From NCBI GenBank assembly GCA_964582375.1, contig CAZORL010000020.1, positions 1-26,096 of the forward strand: a stretch of 26,096 nt of DNA, in the 5' to 3' direction. Positions 16,712-24,697 of this stretch are shown one piece after another. Numbering within the stretch: position 1 is the stretch's first letter; every line of letters begins with the position of its first letter. Both the position numbers and the translations under genes were made by a program. The DNA is from CAKSQF01 sp964582375. Lineage in GTDB: Bacteria > Bacillota > Clostridia > Oscillospirales > CAG-272. The notes under the pieces are model-generated. The model worked only from the letters and a program-made list of their open reading frames with translations. It was not told the DNA's origin and did no database searches.

Positions 16712-17809
16712 ATGGATCAAATGTCGAGTTCACTCAGCGAGCGAAAGAAACAAATATTGAAGGCGATAATTGATGCACACATCTCGTGTGGCGAACCGGT
16801 CGGTTCAAAATCACTTTCGCAAAACAAGCAGATCGCACTTTCATCCGCCACCATAAGAAACGAGCTTGCAGAGCTTACCGAGATGGGATATCTTGCACAG
16901 CCGCACACATCTGCCGGCAGAGTTCCGACCGAGCAAGGCTATCGCTTCTATGTTGACAGCCTTATGCAGGCATACGACATGACTGCAAGCGAGATACGCG
17001 GCCTGAACGAGATGCTTCGGGAGCGTACGGCACGGCTTGACAAGATCATCGACAGTGCAGGACGGCTCGTTTCGTCACTTACGCACTATCCTTCGATCGC
17101 ATTTCGCAGTTTTCCGAAAAAAATGACGGCAAAAATGATCAATTTAATGCTTCTTTCCGAAAACGAGTTTTTGGTGATCGTCATGATATCCGAAAACAAC
17201 ATTAAGACCAAGCACCTTCACAGCGAGCTTCCTTTGACGGATGATGTACTTCGCAAAATACAGATTGCCCTCAACGATACCGTTGTCGGCAAGCAAGCAG
17301 AAGATGTATCGCTTGCTCAAATGCTTGATCTTGAGAGCAAACTTGGTGCGTACAGTTCGCTTGCCTCTCCGATGATCAAATGCATATTCGAAGCACTCGG
17401 TGAGGAAAGGTCGGATGAGCTGTCGGTAAGCGGAGTCGATCGTTTCCTTGAATATCCCGAGTTTACCGAGGTAGACAAATTAAAGGATATGCTCGGTATG
17501 CTTTCGGATAAGCAGGATCTGCTTACACTTGTGCGACAGTCGGAGCAGGATGATGTCAATATCTACATCGGAAGCGAAAATATTGCCGATAAGAGCGGTG
17601 AATCAACGCTTGTCGTAAAGACAATAAGAGTTGACGGTAAGCCGGTCGGAGCGATAGGTGTTATCGGACCTTGCAGAATGGATTATTCAAAGGTCGTGTC
17701 CACAATGGAAACGCTGTCAAGAACGATATCCGAGATGATGCGAGGTACACAGCGAGCACTTCCGATAGGCGGAGGTAATGATAAAAATAACAACAGAGAG
17801 GACGGATAG
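16712..17809 (+). CDS. hrcA: Heat-inducible transcription repressor HrcA
   Basis: A 365-residue HrcA. The N-terminal winged helix (about residues 7-70) contains SERKKQILKAIID, GEPVGSKSL and SSATIRNELAELTEMGYL, followed by QPHTSAGRVPTEQGYRFYVD, the family hallmark. The rest is the GAF-like effector and dimer region. HrcA binds CIRCE and needs GroEL for activity. ATG 16712 has AAAGGAG about 9 bases upstream; upstream (16685) and downstream (16721) in-frame ATGs are less well placed. First gene of the operon, under the CIRCE at 16650-16676. Confidence 0.97.
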   Translation: MDQMSSSLSERKKQILKAIIDAHISCGEPVGSKSLSQNKQIALSSATIRNELAELTEMGYLAQPHTSAGRVPTEQGYRFYVDSLMQAYDMTASEIRGLNEMLRERTARLDKIIDSAGRLVSSLTHYPSIAFRSFPKKMTAKMINLMLLSENEFLVIVMISENNIKTKHLHSELPLTDDVLRKIQIALNDTVVGKQAEDVSLAQMLDLESKLGAYSSLASPMIKCIFEALGEERSDELSVSGVDRFLEYPEFTEVDKLKDMLGMLSDKQDLLTLVRQSEQDDVNIYIGSENIADKSGESTLVVKTIRVDGKPVGAIGVIGPCRMDYSKVVSTMETLSRTISEMMRGTQRALPIGGGNDKNNNREDG

Positions 17810-17814
17810 ATCGA

Positions 17815-18387
17815 ATGAGTGATGATATCAAAGAAGAAGTAACCGCTGAGAATCAGCCTGAAGAAAAACCACACAGCGATGAACACATCGACAGCAAGGG
17901 TGATAAGAAATGCAAAAAAGAGATAGCGGAGCTGAAAAAAGAGCTGTCAAGCCTAAAAGAAAAGAGTGAAAAGCTCGAAAAACAGCTTGCAGATCAAAAT
18001 GACAAATATTTGCGAACAATTGCTGAATATGACAATTTCCGCAAGCGTTCCGCAAAGGAAAAAGAGGGCATATATGCCGATGCTTATTCGGATGTGATCG
18101 CTGCCATCCTTCCGGTCATTGACAATCTCGAGAGAGCAGTTAGTTTCTCGGACGGAGGTCAGACTGCCGAGGGTGTCAAGATGACGCTTACCCAGTTTGC
18201 GCAGACACTCGAAAAGCTTGGCGTGGAGGTTATTCCGACCGAAAAATTCGATCCGAACCTTCATAACGCCGTCATGCACATCGAGGATGATTCGTACGGC
18301 GAGGGCGAGATAGTCGAGATATTCCAAAAGGGATATCGCAAGGGCGACAAGATCATTCGATACGCAATGGTCAAGGTTGCAAATTAA
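17815..18387 (+). CDS. grpE: Nucleotide exchange factor GrpE
   Basis: A 190-residue GrpE that releases ADP from DnaK. An acidic, disordered N-terminus (residues 1-35) leads into a long coiled-coil helix (about 35-85, KKELSSLKEKSEKLEKQLADQ in part), then the signature RTIAEYDNFRKRSAKEK and the C-terminal beta domain with NLHNAVMHIEDDSYGEGEIVEIFQKGY in outline. It starts 5 bases after the hrcA stop with GAGAGGACGG upstream. Standard operon position. Confidence 0.97.
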   Translation: MSDDIKEEVTAENQPEEKPHSDEHIDSKGDKKCKKEIAELKKELSSLKEKSEKLEKQLADQNDKYLRTIAEYDNFRKRSAKEKEGIYADAYSDVIAAILPVIDNLERAVSFSDGGQTAEGVKMTLTQFAQTLEKLGVEVIPTEKFDPNLHNAVMHIEDDSYGEGEIVEIFQKGYRKGDKIIRYAMVKVAN

Positions 18388-18473
18388 AAAGCCAAAAGCA
18401 GTGGTAAAATCTACTGAAACAAAATAAAATAAACAAAGATAAAGTTAAGTTATATTTCGGAGGAAATAATATT

Positions 18474-20315
18474 ATGGCAAAGATTATAGGTATTGACCTT
18501 GGTACAACAAACAGCTGTGTCGCTGTATTTGAGGGCGGCGAGCCCGTAGTAATTCCGAACCCCGAGGGATCGAGAACAACCCCTTCAGTTGTCGGTTTCT
18601 CGAAGAGCGGCGAGAGAATGGTCGGTCAGGTCGCAAAGCGTCAGGCGATCACCAATCCCGAGCGCACAGTTTCTTCCATCAAGAGAGAGATGGGCAAAAA
18701 CCACAAAGTAAGCATCGATGATAAAAATTACACACCTCAGGAGATCTCGGCAATGATCCTTCAAAAATTGAAGGCAGACGCAGAGGCATACCTTGGCGAA
18801 TCGGTTTCAAAGGCAGTTATCACTGTGCCTGCATATTTTACCGATGCTCAGCGTCAGGCTACCAAAGACGCAGGCAAGATCGCAGGTCTTGAGGTCATGC
18901 GTATTATCAACGAGCCGACAGCTGCCGCTCTTGCTTACGGCATGGATAAGGATGTTAATCAGAAGATCATGGTGTACGACCTTGGCGGCGGTACATTCGA
19001 TGTATCTCTTCTTGAAATTTCGGATGGCGTGTTTGAGGTTCTCGCAACTGCCGGCAACAACCGACTCGGCGGCGACGATTTCGATAATCGCATCGTTGAC
19101 TGGATCGCCGACGAATTTATGAAAGAAAATCCCGGCAACGATCTCAGAAACGACAAGATGGCTCATCAGAGACTTAAAGAGGCTGCAGAAAAGGCAAAGA
19201 TCGAGCTGTCGGGAATGAACTCAACCGAGATCAATCTCCCGTTCATCACCGCTGATGCAAGCGGTCCGAAGCATTTCAACGCAACACTTACAAGAGCAAA
19301 ATTTGATGCTCTTACCAAGGATCTCGTAGAGGCTACCATGGGTCCCGCAAAACAGGTTCTTCGTGACGCTGGTCTCTCCGTCGGTCAGATCGACAAAGTC
19401 CTTCTTGTCGGTGGCTCAACTCGTATTCCCGCTGTCCAGGATGCTGTTAAAGCATTCATCGGCAAAGATCCCTTCAAAGGCATCAACCCCGACGAGTGCG
19501 TTGCCATCGGTGCTGCTGTTCAGGCAGGCGTTCTCGGCGGCGATGTTAAGGATCTTCTCCTTCTCGACGTTACACCTCTTTCACTCGGCATCGAGACTCT
19601 CGGTGGCATTTCGACCAAGATCATCGATCGTAACACGACTATTCCGACCAAGAAGAGCCAGATATTCTCGACTGCCGCAAATGGTCAGACATCGGTTGAG
19701 ATCCATGTTCTCCAGGGTGAGCGTGAAATGGCATCGGGCAACACAACTCTCGGCAGATTCGTCCTTGACGGCATCGCTCCTGCACCTCGCGGTGTTCCTC
19801 AGATCGAGGTTACTTTCGATATCGATGCAAACGGTATTGTAAATGTATCAGCAACCGATAAAGGCACCGGTAAGGAACAGCACATCACGATCACATCTTC
19901 TTCGAACATGAGCAAGGAAGACATAGACAAGGCTGTTCGCGACGCCGAAAAATATGCAGATGAGGATAAAAAGCTCAAAGAAACTGTCGAGATACGCAAC
20001 CGTGCGGAGTCTCTTGCGTTTGAGGCTGATAAGACCCTTAACGAAGTTGGCGATAAGGTCGGCGAGGAGGACAAAAAACCTGTTCTCGATGCGATAGAAA
20101 AGGTCAACGAGGCACTTAAGGGCAACGACTCCGAGATCATCAAGGCGGCAACCGAGGAGCTTGAAAAAGCGGTTTACAAGATCTCCGAGAAGCTTTACAA
20201 TGCTGCCGGCGGTGCGCAGGGATTTGATCCAAGTGCCGGTGCACAAGGAGAGAGCAACAACGGCGGAGCAGATCAGAACGGATACTACAACGCCGACTTT
20301 GAAGATAAAACCTGA
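18474..20315 (+). CDS. dnaK: Chaperone DnaK (Hsp70)
   Basis: A 613-residue Hsp70. The nucleotide-binding domain starts IIGIDLGTTNSCVAVFEGG and contains the AYFTDAQRQATKDAG, DLGGGTFDVS and LVGGSTRIPAVQ signatures. The linker is DLLLLDVTPLSLGIETLGG in outline, followed by the substrate-binding domain and helical lid. The tail is Gly/Asn/Asp-rich and ends DFEDKT. ATG 18474 has GGAGG upstream. The 86-base gap after grpE shows no clear promoter, so it is read from the hrcA promoter. It works with DnaJ and GrpE to refold proteins in the cytoplasm. Confidence 0.98.
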   Translation: MAKIIGIDLGTTNSCVAVFEGGEPVVIPNPEGSRTTPSVVGFSKSGERMVGQVAKRQAITNPERTVSSIKREMGKNHKVSIDDKNYTPQEISAMILQKLKADAEAYLGESVSKAVITVPAYFTDAQRQATKDAGKIAGLEVMRIINEPTAAALAYGMDKDVNQKIMVYDLGGGTFDVSLLEISDGVFEVLATAGNNRLGGDDFDNRIVDWIADEFMKENPGNDLRNDKMAHQRLKEAAEKAKIELSGMNSTEINLPFITADASGPKHFNATLTRAKFDALTKDLVEATMGPAKQVLRDAGLSVGQIDKVLLVGGSTRIPAVQDAVKAFIGKDPFKGINPDECVAIGAAVQAGVLGGDVKDLLLLDVTPLSLGIETLGGISTKIIDRNTTIPTKKSQIFSTAANGQTSVEIHVLQGEREMASGNTTLGRFVLDGIAPAPRGVPQIEVTFDIDANGIVNVSATDKGTGKEQHITITSSSNMSKEDIDKAVRDAEKYADEDKKLKETVEIRNRAESLAFEADKTLNEVGDKVGEEDKKPVLDAIEKVNEALKGNDSEIIKAATEELEKAVYKISEKLYNAAGGAQGFDPSAGAQGESNNGGADQNGYYNADFEDKT

Positions 20316-20345
20316 TCGGAATGCTTACGCAATCCGTTACTTTCG

Positions 20346-20369
20346 GGAAGGGGCAAAAACGCCCCTTCC
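20346..20369 (+). other. Strong GC hairpin between dnaK and dnaJ
   Basis: GGAAGGGGC and GCCCCTTCC form a perfect 9-base-pair stem around AAAAAC, 31 bases after the dnaK stop. No T-run follows, so it is not a classical terminator. It may protect the dnaK mRNA end or reduce read-through into dnaJ. Confidence 0.75.
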
Positions 20370-20458
20370 TGCAGTGCGTTAATTTGATTTGTTGATTTAT
20401 AATCGAACTGATCATTTGTGAGAACGAGAAAGTATTCCAAAATTAAGGAGAAACAGCA

Positions 20459-21601
20459 ATGGCTGAATCAAAAAGAGACTATTATGAGGTGCTTGGACTC
20501 GATAAGAGTGCATCCGCCGATGACATAAAGAGAGCGTACAGAAATCTCGCAAAAAAATATCACCCGGACATGAATCCCGGGGATAAAGAGGCGGAGATCA
20601 AATTCAAAGAGGTCGGCGAAGCATACGAAATTCTTTCCGATCCCGACAAAAAAGCAAAATATGATGCCTACGGTTTTGCAGGTGTAGATCCGAACGCAGC
20701 TGCAGGCGGCGGGGGATTTGGCGGATTTTCCGCTGATTTCGGAGACCTTGGCGATATCTTTTCATCCATATTCGGCGGCGGAATGGGCGGATCGTCAAGA
20801 TCGTCGCGAAACGGACCAATCAAGGGCGAGAGCCTTCAAGAACAGCTGACGATAACCTTCGAGGAGGCTGTATTTGGCTGTAAGAAAGAGGTCTCATATA
20901 ACCGCATCGAAAAATGCCCCGATTGCTCGGGAAGCGGTGCGGCAAAGGGAAGCTCTGTCGAAACTTGTAAAGTCTGCGGCGGAAGCGGACAAGTTCGCAC
21001 TGCACAACAGACAATGTTTGGCATGATGCAGTCCTCACGTCCCTGCGACAACTGTCGAGGAACAGGCAAGATTATCAAAAATCCTTGTTCTTATTGCAGT
21101 GGCAAGGGGCACGTAAGGATCAGAAAGAAGCTTGATCTAAATATCGAGGCAGGAATTGCCGACGGTACGCCGATCGCTGTCCGTGGATACGGTAACGATG
21201 GACGCAACGGCGGATCGGCAGGCGATCTTATTGTCTATATTCGCGTACTTCCGCACAAGTATTTCGAACGTGAGGGCGACGATATTTATTTTGAATATCC
21301 GATCTCGTTCGCCGAGGCTGCACTTGGTGCGGAGATAGATGTCCCGACACTCGTTGAGGGCGAGACCGAGAAATTCACGATTCCAGAGGGTACGCAAACC
21401 GGAACAACATTTTGTATCAAAAATCGCGGCGTAAAGCATTTCCGCGGCAGAGGCAACGGGAATCTCTATTTCAGAGTGAATGTTGAAACGCCCACAAATC
21501 TGAATGAAAAACAAAAAGCAAAGCTCCGTGAATTTGCCGAGGCGTGCGGGAACACAGGGGCAGGTAAAAAACGCGGTTTCGGACGCCGCAAGAACAAATA
21601 A
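20459..21601 (+). CDS. dnaJ: Co-chaperone DnaJ (Hsp40)
   Basis: A 380-residue type I Hsp40. The J domain has HPD at residues 35-37. A Gly/Phe-rich linker follows (about 78-120). Four CxxCxGxG zinc repeats are present: CPDCSGSG, CKVCGGSG, CDNCRGTG and CSYCSGKG. Two C-terminal beta domains come next. It stimulates DnaK ATPase and delivers clients. ATG 20459 has AAGGAG upstream. It is separated from dnaK by 143 bases carrying a hairpin, and from prmA by 15. Confidence 0.98.
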   Translation: MAESKRDYYEVLGLDKSASADDIKRAYRNLAKKYHPDMNPGDKEAEIKFKEVGEAYEILSDPDKKAKYDAYGFAGVDPNAAAGGGGFGGFSADFGDLGDIFSSIFGGGMGGSSRSSRNGPIKGESLQEQLTITFEEAVFGCKKEVSYNRIEKCPDCSGSGAAKGSSVETCKVCGGSGQVRTAQQTMFGMMQSSRPCDNCRGTGKIIKNPCSYCSGKGHVRIRKKLDLNIEAGIADGTPIAVRGYGNDGRNGGSAGDLIVYIRVLPHKYFEREGDDIYFEYPISFAEAALGAEIDVPTLVEGETEKFTIPEGTQTGTTFCIKNRGVKHFRGRGNGNLYFRVNVETPTNLNEKQKAKLREFAEACGNTGAGKKRGFGRRKNK

Positions 21602-21616
21602 AAAAAGAGGAAGACC

Positions 21617-22534
21617 ATGGATTGGAAACAAATAAAGCTGTCATGTAAAAAAGTCGATCTTGACGATGTTTGTGCTTTTATGAGCATGCTTGACAACGGA
21701 CTTATGATCGAAGACTACAGTGACATTGATGAAAATCTCAAACCTGTTTACGGCGAGCTTATCGACGACAGCATTTTAAGTGCGGATCCAGATAAATGTG
21801 CAGTCAGCATATTTGTTCCCGAGGAAAAGCCGCTCCCCGAATATATTGCATTTATAAATGAAAGACTATCCACTCTCGCCCTTGAGGGATCAGTCGAGAT
21901 AGTCGGTGTCAAGGAAGAGGATTGGTTTAATGCGTGGCGTGCTTACTATCAGCCGGTACATATCGGTAACAGACTTACCGTTGTGCCTGCATGGCAAGAA
22001 TATGACGCAGCAGATGGCGAAATAATCGTCAAAATGGATCCGGGTATGGCATTTGGAACAGGGACACATGAAACCACCCGCCTTTGTGCCGCGATGGTTG
22101 AGAAACACATGCCGATCGGAGCAAGAGTACTCGATATCGGAACGGGAAGCGGCATACTTTCGCTTTTTGCTCTAAAGCTCGGTGCGTCATCGGCAAATGC
22201 GTATGATATCGATCCCGTAGCGGTCAGAGTTGCCAAAGAAAACGCCATCGATAACTCGGTCGAAAATTTCTTTTGCGACACGTCTGATCTTCTGAAAAAT
22301 GTAGATCTGACCAAAGGAAAGTACGATTTTGCCATGGCAAATATCGTTGCCGACATTCTCATCAGGATGTCATATGATGTCTCTGACTATCTTGCGCCGG
22401 ATGCAAAGCTCGTTTGTTCGGGCATAATCGAGGGCAGGGCGGATGATGTTATAAAGGCAATGGCGGATGTCGGTCTTGCTCTTTGCGATCAGGCATCCGA
22501 AAACGATTGGAAAGTACTTGTTTTTGAAAATTGA
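21617..22534 (+). CDS. prmA: Ribosomal protein L11 methyltransferase
   Basis: A 305-residue PrmA that methylates L11 using S-adenosylmethionine. The SAM motif VLDIGTGSGILSL lies near residues 171-183, preceded by the PrmA-specific MDPGMAFGTGTHETTRLC stretch; the post-I acidic residue is in AYDIDPVAV, and motif IV is MANIVADIL in place of the usual NPPY-like loop, as expected for PrmA. The N-terminal domain binds L11, with WFNAWRAYYQPVHIG. Starts with AGAGGAAG upstream, 15 bases after dnaJ. A dnaJ-prmA linkage is common in Firmicutes. Confidence 0.96.
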   Translation: MDWKQIKLSCKKVDLDDVCAFMSMLDNGLMIEDYSDIDENLKPVYGELIDDSILSADPDKCAVSIFVPEEKPLPEYIAFINERLSTLALEGSVEIVGVKEEDWFNAWRAYYQPVHIGNRLTVVPAWQEYDAADGEIIVKMDPGMAFGTGTHETTRLCAAMVEKHMPIGARVLDIGTGSGILSLFALKLGASSANAYDIDPVAVRVAKENAIDNSVENFFCDTSDLLKNVDLTKGKYDFAMANIVADILIRMSYDVSDYLAPDAKLVCSGIIEGRADDVIKAMADVGLALCDQASENDWKVLVFEN

Positions 22535-22566
22535 CCAGTGATTGCAAAGAGTTTACAATTTGATAC

Positions 22567-22595
22567 TTGATTTGCATCTGTTTGTATGATAGAAT
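22567..22595 (+). promoter_or_regulatory. Sigma-A promoter of the lipoprotein-yitT unit
   Basis: TTGATT (22567-22572) and TAGAAT (22590-22595) with 17 bases between. The -35 region repeats almost exactly the sortase promoter sequence at 14651-14666. Confidence 0.7.
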
Positions 22596-22608
22596 AATCG
22601 GCGATGAT

Positions 22609-22631
22609 TGACAGATCACTAATGTCTGTCA
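22609..22631 (+). repeat. Perfect inverted repeat in the leader
   Basis: TGACAGA and TCTGTCA flank a 9-base centre, about 8 bases after the predicted start of transcription. The place suits an operator or a leader stem. A second small palindrome, GTTTTGAAAAC, follows at 22635-22645. Confidence 0.5.
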
Positions 22632-22681
22632 GCCGTTTTGAAAACTGAGTTTTAGAAAAAACAAAAGGAACGCAAAGCTCC

Positions 22682-22953
22682 ATGAAAAAAGATTATCGGC
22701 ATTCCTATGTACTTTTGCGGCAATCACACTGTCGCTTGCTCTCGCATCGTGTGCATCGGGTGATAACAATATCACAACGACGCAGTCCCCGACCGTAACG
22801 ACCGAGGACAAATCGCCCGTCACGACAAAAGCTCTGACGAACGAACCAAACAAACCGGTAACGACGCCGAGTTCTACCACCACAACGACCGCACCGAAAA
22901 CAACGACCTCTGAACAGGGCGGAGGATGGGGTCCGATTAAACCGCTTACCTGA
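22682..22953 (+). pseudogene. Thr-rich lipoprotein with frame break after the start codon
   Basis: The codons from 22690 to 22950 encode a convincing small lipoprotein. It has a signal peptide with a basic start and hydrophobic core, lipobox L-A-S-C with Cys24 as lipid anchor, about 50 residues dominated by Thr, Pro, Ser and Lys, and the end GGGWGPIKPLT. No ATG, GTG or TTG opens this frame. The only ATG, at 22682, is followed by six A (22685-22690) and reads out of frame to a TAA at 22796. With seven A the product would be a normal 90-residue protein starting MKKRLSAF. So there is a one-base loss, a sequence error in a homopolymer, or slippage on the A-run. AAAAGGAA lies about 12 bases upstream. 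The stop is 9 bases before the YitT start. Function unknown; a wall-spanning surface lipoprotein is likely. Confidence 0.75.
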
Positions 22954-22962
22954 TTTTCGCAA

Positions 22963-23856
22963 ATGGATTCACAAAATATAAGTTATACATCTGATACGAC
23001 GCAAAACAAGAGCAACTCGAGAGTATTTGTCGATTTCTTGCTCATGACGCTTGGTGTCGTCATAATGACAATCGGTGTCTATTTCTTCAAGATACCAAAT
23101 GGTTTTTCAACAGGCGGCGTAAGTGGTGTCGGCGTTTTGCTTGGCAAGATCACCCCGATCTCACCCGCGACGCTTATCTCGGCGATCAATATTCTCCTGC
23201 TTCTTGTCGGATTTATCTTTTTGGGCAAGGAAACGGGGGTCAAGACCGTCTACTGCAGCCTCATGTTCTCAGGGCTTACAATTCTTCTTGAAAAAGCACT
23301 TCCGCTTGAGACAACTCTCTCCGATCAGCCCTTTCTCGAACTTGTTTATGCGATCATACTGACAGGTATAGGATCGGCTATCATGTTCAACTGCGATGCG
23401 TCATCGGGCGGTACCGACATAATCGCACTCATATTAAAGAAATATACACGGCTTGATGTTGGCAAAGCACTCCTGTGTTCCGATTCGGTGATCGCTTTCA
23501 GTGCTTTTTTTGTTTTTGACATCAAAACCGGGCTTTTCTCGGTTCTTGGGCTGTTTGCGAAGGCGTTTCTCGTTGATGAAATGATCGAAAAATTCAACAG
23601 CTGTAAATACTTCATTATAATTACCTCTTATCCGGATAAGATGATCGATTATATCATGAAAAATCTTCATCACGGTGCGACTGTCAGTGATGCGCTCGGA
23701 CAGTATACGGGCGAGAAGAAGTATATGGTTCATACCGTGTGCAAACGAGTTGAGAGCATACATCTCCGCCGCTATGTTAAGTCGGTAGATCCCGGATCGT
23801 TTGTTATAATAACAACGAGCAGTGAGATAATCGGTCGCGGTTTTCGCGCTGTTTGA
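22963..23856 (+). CDS. YitT family membrane protein (DUF161 + DUF2179)
   Basis: A 297-residue protein with five or six membrane segments in the first 210 residues (for example VDFLLMTLGVVIMTIGVYF, LISAINILLLLVGFIFLG, LELVYAIILTGIGSAIMF in outline). These carry the family motifs IPNGFSTGGVSGVG and NCDASSGGTDIIA. A soluble C-terminal DUF2179 domain (about 215-297, YFIIITSYPDKMIDYIM, GATVSDALGQYTGEKKYMV) follows. The function of the family is not established. No Shine-Dalgarno site precedes ATG 22963; it probably depends on ribosomes finishing the lipoprotein frame 9 bases upstream. It is followed by a strong terminator. Confidence 0.92.
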   Translation: MDSQNISYTSDTTQNKSNSRVFVDFLLMTLGVVIMTIGVYFFKIPNGFSTGGVSGVGVLLGKITPISPATLISAINILLLLVGFIFLGKETGVKTVYCSLMFSGLTILLEKALPLETTLSDQPFLELVYAIILTGIGSAIMFNCDASSGGTDIIALILKKYTRLDVGKALLCSDSVIAFSAFFVFDIKTGLFSVLGLFAKAFLVDEMIEKFNSCKYFIIITSYPDKMIDYIMKNLHHGATVSDALGQYTGEKKYMVHTVCKRVESIHLRRYVKSVDPGSFVIITTSSEIIGRGFRAV

Positions 23857-23857
23857 T

Positions 23858-23900
23858 AAAAATCCCGAGGAATAGGTCAACACCTTTTCTCGGGATTTTT
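23858..23900 (+). terminator. Rho-independent terminator after yitT-like gene
   Basis: AAAAATCCCGAG (23858-23869) pairs perfectly with CTCGGGATTTTT (23889-23900) around a 19-base loop. The 3' arm ends in five T. Confidence 0.9.
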
Positions 23901-23940
23901 GCTTGCAAATGTAAATTATTTTCGTCTCTTGTTTTTTTAC

Positions 23941-23968
23941 TTGACTTTGAGAAAAAATGCGGTATAAT
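23941..23968 (+). promoter_or_regulatory. Sigma-A promoter of the envelope gene pair
   Basis: TTGACT (23941-23946) and consensus TATAAT (23963-23968) with 16 bases between, and TAC before the -35 as at the other promoters here. Confidence 0.75.
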
Positions 23969-24025
23969 AATAGCAGAACAGCCATAAAACATAAAATATT
24001 ATAAAATTGAGAGGCGGTGCTGATC

Positions 24026-24619
24026 GTGTCTAAAAAAAGCAAAAAACGTGTGCTTGCGAGAAAGAGGTTTACTCTGTTTTTGATCTCGGTACTCGTCGTC
24101 ACGCTCTCACTTGTTGCTCTGCTGGCATCATCGCTTTTTGTCTTCTTGAAACTTCCGTCAATTGGCATTTTGGACAAAAAATACACATTTAAGATAGGCG
24201 CAGACAACTCTAAGTCTCGAAAATCGTTTTCATATGATAAAAAGTCGGTCATGCGCAACGGAGAGCTTTGTCTAAACTTTTCGTATCTTGCCGAGGTATG
24301 CGGTTTTTCGGTATCGGGCGACAGTTCGGAACTTAAATACTTGCTTCGAAACTCCACAAACGACAAGATCTTGATAGTCCCGGGCAATGCGACCGTCGAT
24401 ATCTGCGGAACAAAAATTAAAATGTCAACGCCTGCCTATTTTTCGTCAAGCGGTGATCTGTTTTTGCCGTTTTCTTTCGTCGAATCTTTCATTGATGGGA
24501 TAGAGATCGAGCAGGACGAAAAAAATGATCATCTGTACAATATTACATACAGCTCGGAAGGGAATTTTTCGCTTACCGTGAGGTTACCGCAAAAAGAGTC
24601 GGTCGTCCCCAAACAATAG
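24026..24619 (+). CDS. Membrane-anchored extracellular protein, possible copper-amine-oxidase-N-like domain
   Basis: A 197-residue protein not recognised with certainty. The first 14 residues are strongly basic, followed by one membrane helix (about 15-41) and an outer domain. The latter has a strand-rich pattern, with LNFSYLAEVCGFSV, a hydrophobic repeat and DLFLPFSFVESFIDGI, that resembles the stalk-like 'copper amine oxidase N-terminal' domain common on Clostridia surface proteins; this is pattern-level evidence only. GTG 24026 is preferred because GAGAGGCGG lies about 8 bases upstream; GTG 24017 overlaps that site. It is the first gene after the promoter at 23941 and lies about 40 bases before the VanY-like gene, so the two probably work together at the cell wall. 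Confidence 0.7.
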   Translation: MSKKSKKRVLARKRFTLFLISVLVVTLSLVALLASSLFVFLKLPSIGILDKKYTFKIGADNSKSRKSFSYDKKSVMRNGELCLNFSYLAEVCGFSVSGDSSELKYLLRNSTNDKILIVPGNATVDICGTKIKMSTPAYFSSSGDLFLPFSFVESFIDGIEIEQDEKNDHLYNITYSSEGNFSLTVRLPQKESVVPKQ

Positions 24620-24697
24620 CTCATTTTTTGTTTATAAAAAAGGATGTGATGACATACGATAAGAAAGTTTTTAATCGTTTTTGCGATTTTCTTCCTT

